Assembly: GCA_900557285.1 (NCBI GenBank) | Contig: USSJ01000003.1 | Location: 1 to 16,886 of the forward strand | DNA length: 16,886 nucleotides | Reading direction: 5' to 3' | Source of the DNA: an uncultured Clostridia bacterium | GTDB lineage: Bacteria; Bacillota; Clostridia; Christensenellales; Borkfalkiaceae | In this document: piece by piece, positions 14,861 to 16,886 of the stretch | Numbering within the stretch: position 1 is the first letter of the stretch | Layout of the letters: each line of letters starts with the position of its first letter | Notes under the pieces: generated by a model | Told to the model about the DNA's origin: nothing | Seen by the model: only the letters and a program-made list of their open reading frames with translations | Database searches by the model: none | Translations under genes and position numbers: made by a program

Positions 14861-16886
14861 ATGCGTAAAACTATAAAAAAGATCTGTGCGGCGGCGCTTG
14901 CGCTTGTCTTTGTATGTGCGGGGGCGAGCGGATGTTCATCCGCATCGTTTGAAACGCTGAATGCGGAAGGGCTGAAGTTTGTACAGCGGGGCGACGACGG
15001 GCTGTTAGAACTGATCCGCACGAGCGAAAATCTTACTTTTTACACGTCGGACGATTCACTCACCGAGTTTATGAATGATTTTTATTCGCGGCATATCCGT
15101 GCGGGGGAGGAATCCATCGGCACGGCGCGGATGGGGGCGTGCTGGTCGTACGCGAAGGAGTGGGAAGCGCTGTCCCTTTCCTGGTTTGACAGCACGGCGC
15201 TTGCACTGAAAGAATACGACGCGGACGCGCTCATGCAGCGGTACATCAATTCCATCGATATCGACAAATTCGGGAATGCGTACGTGTGGTTCAACGATAC
15301 GGATTTCCCGGTGGACTCGGATGCCTATGATATGCCGGGGCAGGGCTGGGTTTTCCCCGATTACAGCGAACTGGGTACATACGGCAGTGAATTCAGCCAG
15401 TCGGCGGACGGCTGGACGGTCGGCGGAAAGAGCGGAAGTGTTTCGGGCGGTTATCTGAACGGATCATTTTACGGCAAGGAAGGCGAAACGTACGACCTGA
15501 TCTCCGCCGAAACGAGTTTTTCTGCGGATCTGGCGCCCTTTGTGGAGATCCGCATGATCTTAGAAGATCTTGCAAACAGTGCCGGTATGCTGGAAACGGA
15601 CATTGCCGATTACGGCATACTCTGGAAAAAAGAAGGGGATGGATCCGGCTGGCACGAAGTGAAGGCTTCGGAATTTGCATCCAATCCCGTAACGCTTTCG
15701 CAGTACAATAAAGTGCGCACCTATTTCCCCATGTACCTGCATCCGGACTGGAACGGAACGGTCACGCAGGTGGGCCTGCGCATTTACCCGAAGACGGGGG
15801 AAAGCCTGGATATCAATGTACGTCTTGAATATTTCCGTACCATGGCGGATACGCGCCAGAGCACCAGTTCTGCAAAATATATTCTCACGCTGGAAGAGAT
15901 GACTTCCTATTCCAACGATCTGGAAACGGTGGCAAACAACATCGGGCGCGCAAGAGAGGCATTCATGTTCCAGGCGTATGCGCTCAAAGGTGCGGACGGG
16001 TTGGTCGATCTGACCTATCTTCCGGGCCATGACAGCGCTTTGGGAACAGGACACCGCATCGGCAACGGATATTATGATATTTATCCGCCGTGCAATCTGA
16101 ATCTGGAAGCGAATATGTATTTCTATCTGAGCTGTATCGCCCTTGCGAACATGGAGCAGGCGCTTGTGGATGCGGGGATCGAAACGGAACAGACGGCGGT
16201 AGCCAATTACGACCCGTACGGCGTATTTGACGAATCGAACGAAGGGAAGGGCGATATCGTGTACGATTTTACGCCCGAAACGCTCAGGGAGCTTGCCGCA
16301 ACGGTCAAAACCAACGTACAGCGCGACTATGACGAAGGCGGATTCTGGAATCCGGAAACGGGCAGGTATGCGTGGGGCATTTACGATGAAAATTCGTATG
16401 GAGAAGCGGGGACGCCGCTCGATTACGGGATGGTGGAAACGAATGTACGCATGGTATTCCACGGTCTGGCCACCGACGAACAGGCGCAGTCCATTTATTC
16501 CTGGCTGGACGGCACGCGCACGGTCGAGGGAGATACGTCGACGGGCAGCGATATTTATTTCTATCAGTTCGGGCCGCGTTCGACCACGCGCGACAATCAG
16601 TACGACTATACGAGCATTTACCGTGATGCGGCATTTTCCGTTAAAGTGCAGGACGGCGGCGCCATCCTCTATACTTCCTATTACGACGTGATCGCGCGCC
16701 GGCAGCTTCTCGGTTCAAACGCAAGTTACGAGCGGCTTTCGGCTATCAGCGACTGGTATCATGAAGTGATGAGCGCGGGCGGTACGGGAACGAGTTTTTA
16801 TCAGACGTACTACGCGCAGAAGCGTATGGAAGACATTGATAATTACGATTATTATACCCTGCAGGGCGGCGGTTCTGACGGCGCGC
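14861..16886 (+). CDS. Lipoprotein with six-hairpin-glycosidase-like C-terminal domain (3' end outside window)
   Basis: The frame is open from ATG 14861 to the right edge (675 residues seen, no stop); TAAGGAGG at 14841-14848 is its ribosome-binding site. The signal peptide ends in ASGC, predicted lipidated Cys25. Residues about 30-110 include LTFYTSDDSLTEFMNDFYSR and WSYAKEWEA. Residues 140-330 look like beta-rich modules (VWFNDTDFP, GWVFPDYSE, VGLRIYPKTG). From about 340 the protein is helical, with FWNPETGRYAWGIYDE (495-510), DYGMVETNVRMVFHGLAT (521-538) and AQSIYSWLDG (542-551). That alternation of aromatic/acidic helix ends with a 'GLAT..QA..IY.WLDG' step is typical of (alpha/alpha)6 six-hairpin glycosidases. 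The GH family cannot be named. The neighbours fit glycan processing at the cell surface. An inactive binding lipoprotein is also possible. Confidence 0.8.
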   Translation, partial: MRKTIKKICAAALALVFVCAGASGCSSASFETLNAEGLKFVQRGDDGLLELIRTSENLTFYTSDDSLTEFMNDFYSRHIRAGEESIGTARMGACWSYAKEWEALSLSWFDSTALALKEYDADALMQRYINSIDIDKFGNAYVWFNDTDFPVDSDAYDMPGQGWVFPDYSELGTYGSEFSQSADGWTVGGKSGSVSGGYLNGSFYGKEGETYDLISAETSFSADLAPFVEIRMILEDLANSAGMLETDIADYGILWKKEGDGSGWHEVKASEFASNPVTLSQYNKVRTYFPMYLHPDWNGTVTQVGLRIYPKTGESLDINVRLEYFRTMADTRQSTSSAKYILTLEEMTSYSNDLETVANNIGRAREAFMFQAYALKGADGLVDLTYLPGHDSALGTGHRIGNGYYDIYPPCNLNLEANMYFYLSCIALANMEQALVDAGIETEQTAVANYDPYGVFDESNEGKGDIVYDFTPETLRELAATVKTNVQRDYDEGGFWNPETGRYAWGIYDENSYGEAGTPLDYGMVETNVRMVFHGLATDEQAQSIYSWLDGTRTVEGDTSTGSDIYFYQFGPRSTTRDNQYDYTSIYRDAAFSVKVQDGGAILYTSYYDVIARRQLLGSNASYERLSAISDWYHEVMSAGGTGTSFYQTYYAQKRMEDIDNYDYYTLQGGGSDGA

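Overview
The window looks like part of a chromosome from a low-redox, gut-type member of the Bacillota (class Clostridia). Genes are tightly packed on the + strand, ribosome-binding sites are strong AGGAGG types, GC is moderate (a little over 50% by eye), and there are lipoproteins and a LysR-free AraC/Gfo-Idh-MocA layout common in gut Clostridia. The protein style (long-insert solute-binding protein, Cys-type C-terminal sorting tail, FN3-phosphatase lipoprotein) made me think of the Christensenellales/Borkfalkiaceae group. That placement is an impression, not a computed result. Every supported gene is on the + strand; I see no rRNA, tRNA, CRISPR array, transposase or integrase.

Region 1 (2-7126) is an oligopeptide/dipeptide-family (PepT/Opp/Dpp) ABC importer operon. 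It contains the C-terminal part of a family-5 solute-binding protein (truncated by the left edge), permeases OppB and OppC, ATPases OppD and OppF, and an 81-residue single-span membrane protein. Gaps run from 23 nt down to a 1-nt overlap, and a strong hairpin-T-tract terminator closes the operon. Several subunits carry family-atypical additions: a helical insert of roughly 240 residues in the binding protein, a ~60-residue internally repetitive insert in OppD between Walker A and the Q-loop, and charged N-terminal tails on OppC, OppD and OppF.

Region 2 (7127-7574) is a 448-nt gene-free stretch. It holds two pairs of short direct repeats, a near-consensus extended -10 promoter, and a 78-bp tandem repeat (two near-identical copies and one decayed copy). 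The repeat would form most of the 5' leader of the next gene.

Region 3 (7575-16886) starts with an AraC-type regulator that has its own terminator, which overlaps a putative promoter for what follows. Then come a Gfo/Idh/MocA oxidoreductase, a 1277-residue multi-domain secreted protein ending in a Cys-containing hydrophobic/basic sorting tail, a lipoprotein that joins an FN3-like domain to a tyrosine-phosphatase-type domain, and the first 675 residues of a lipoprotein with a six-hairpin-glycosidase-like C-terminal half that runs off the right edge. The last four genes are co-directional with gaps of 44, 1 and 63 nt and are probably one transcript.

Taken together (inference), the window resembles a carbohydrate- or glycoconjugate-utilisation neighbourhood. 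A cytosolic sugar-type dehydrogenase, a surface protein with possible carbohydrate-binding modules and a glycosidase-like lipoprotein sit next to an AraC regulator and an importer family that in some bacteria carries oligosaccharides instead of peptides. The substrate cannot be read from the sequence. The least familiar pieces are the repeat-built surface protein with its sorting tail and the exported phosphatase beside it.
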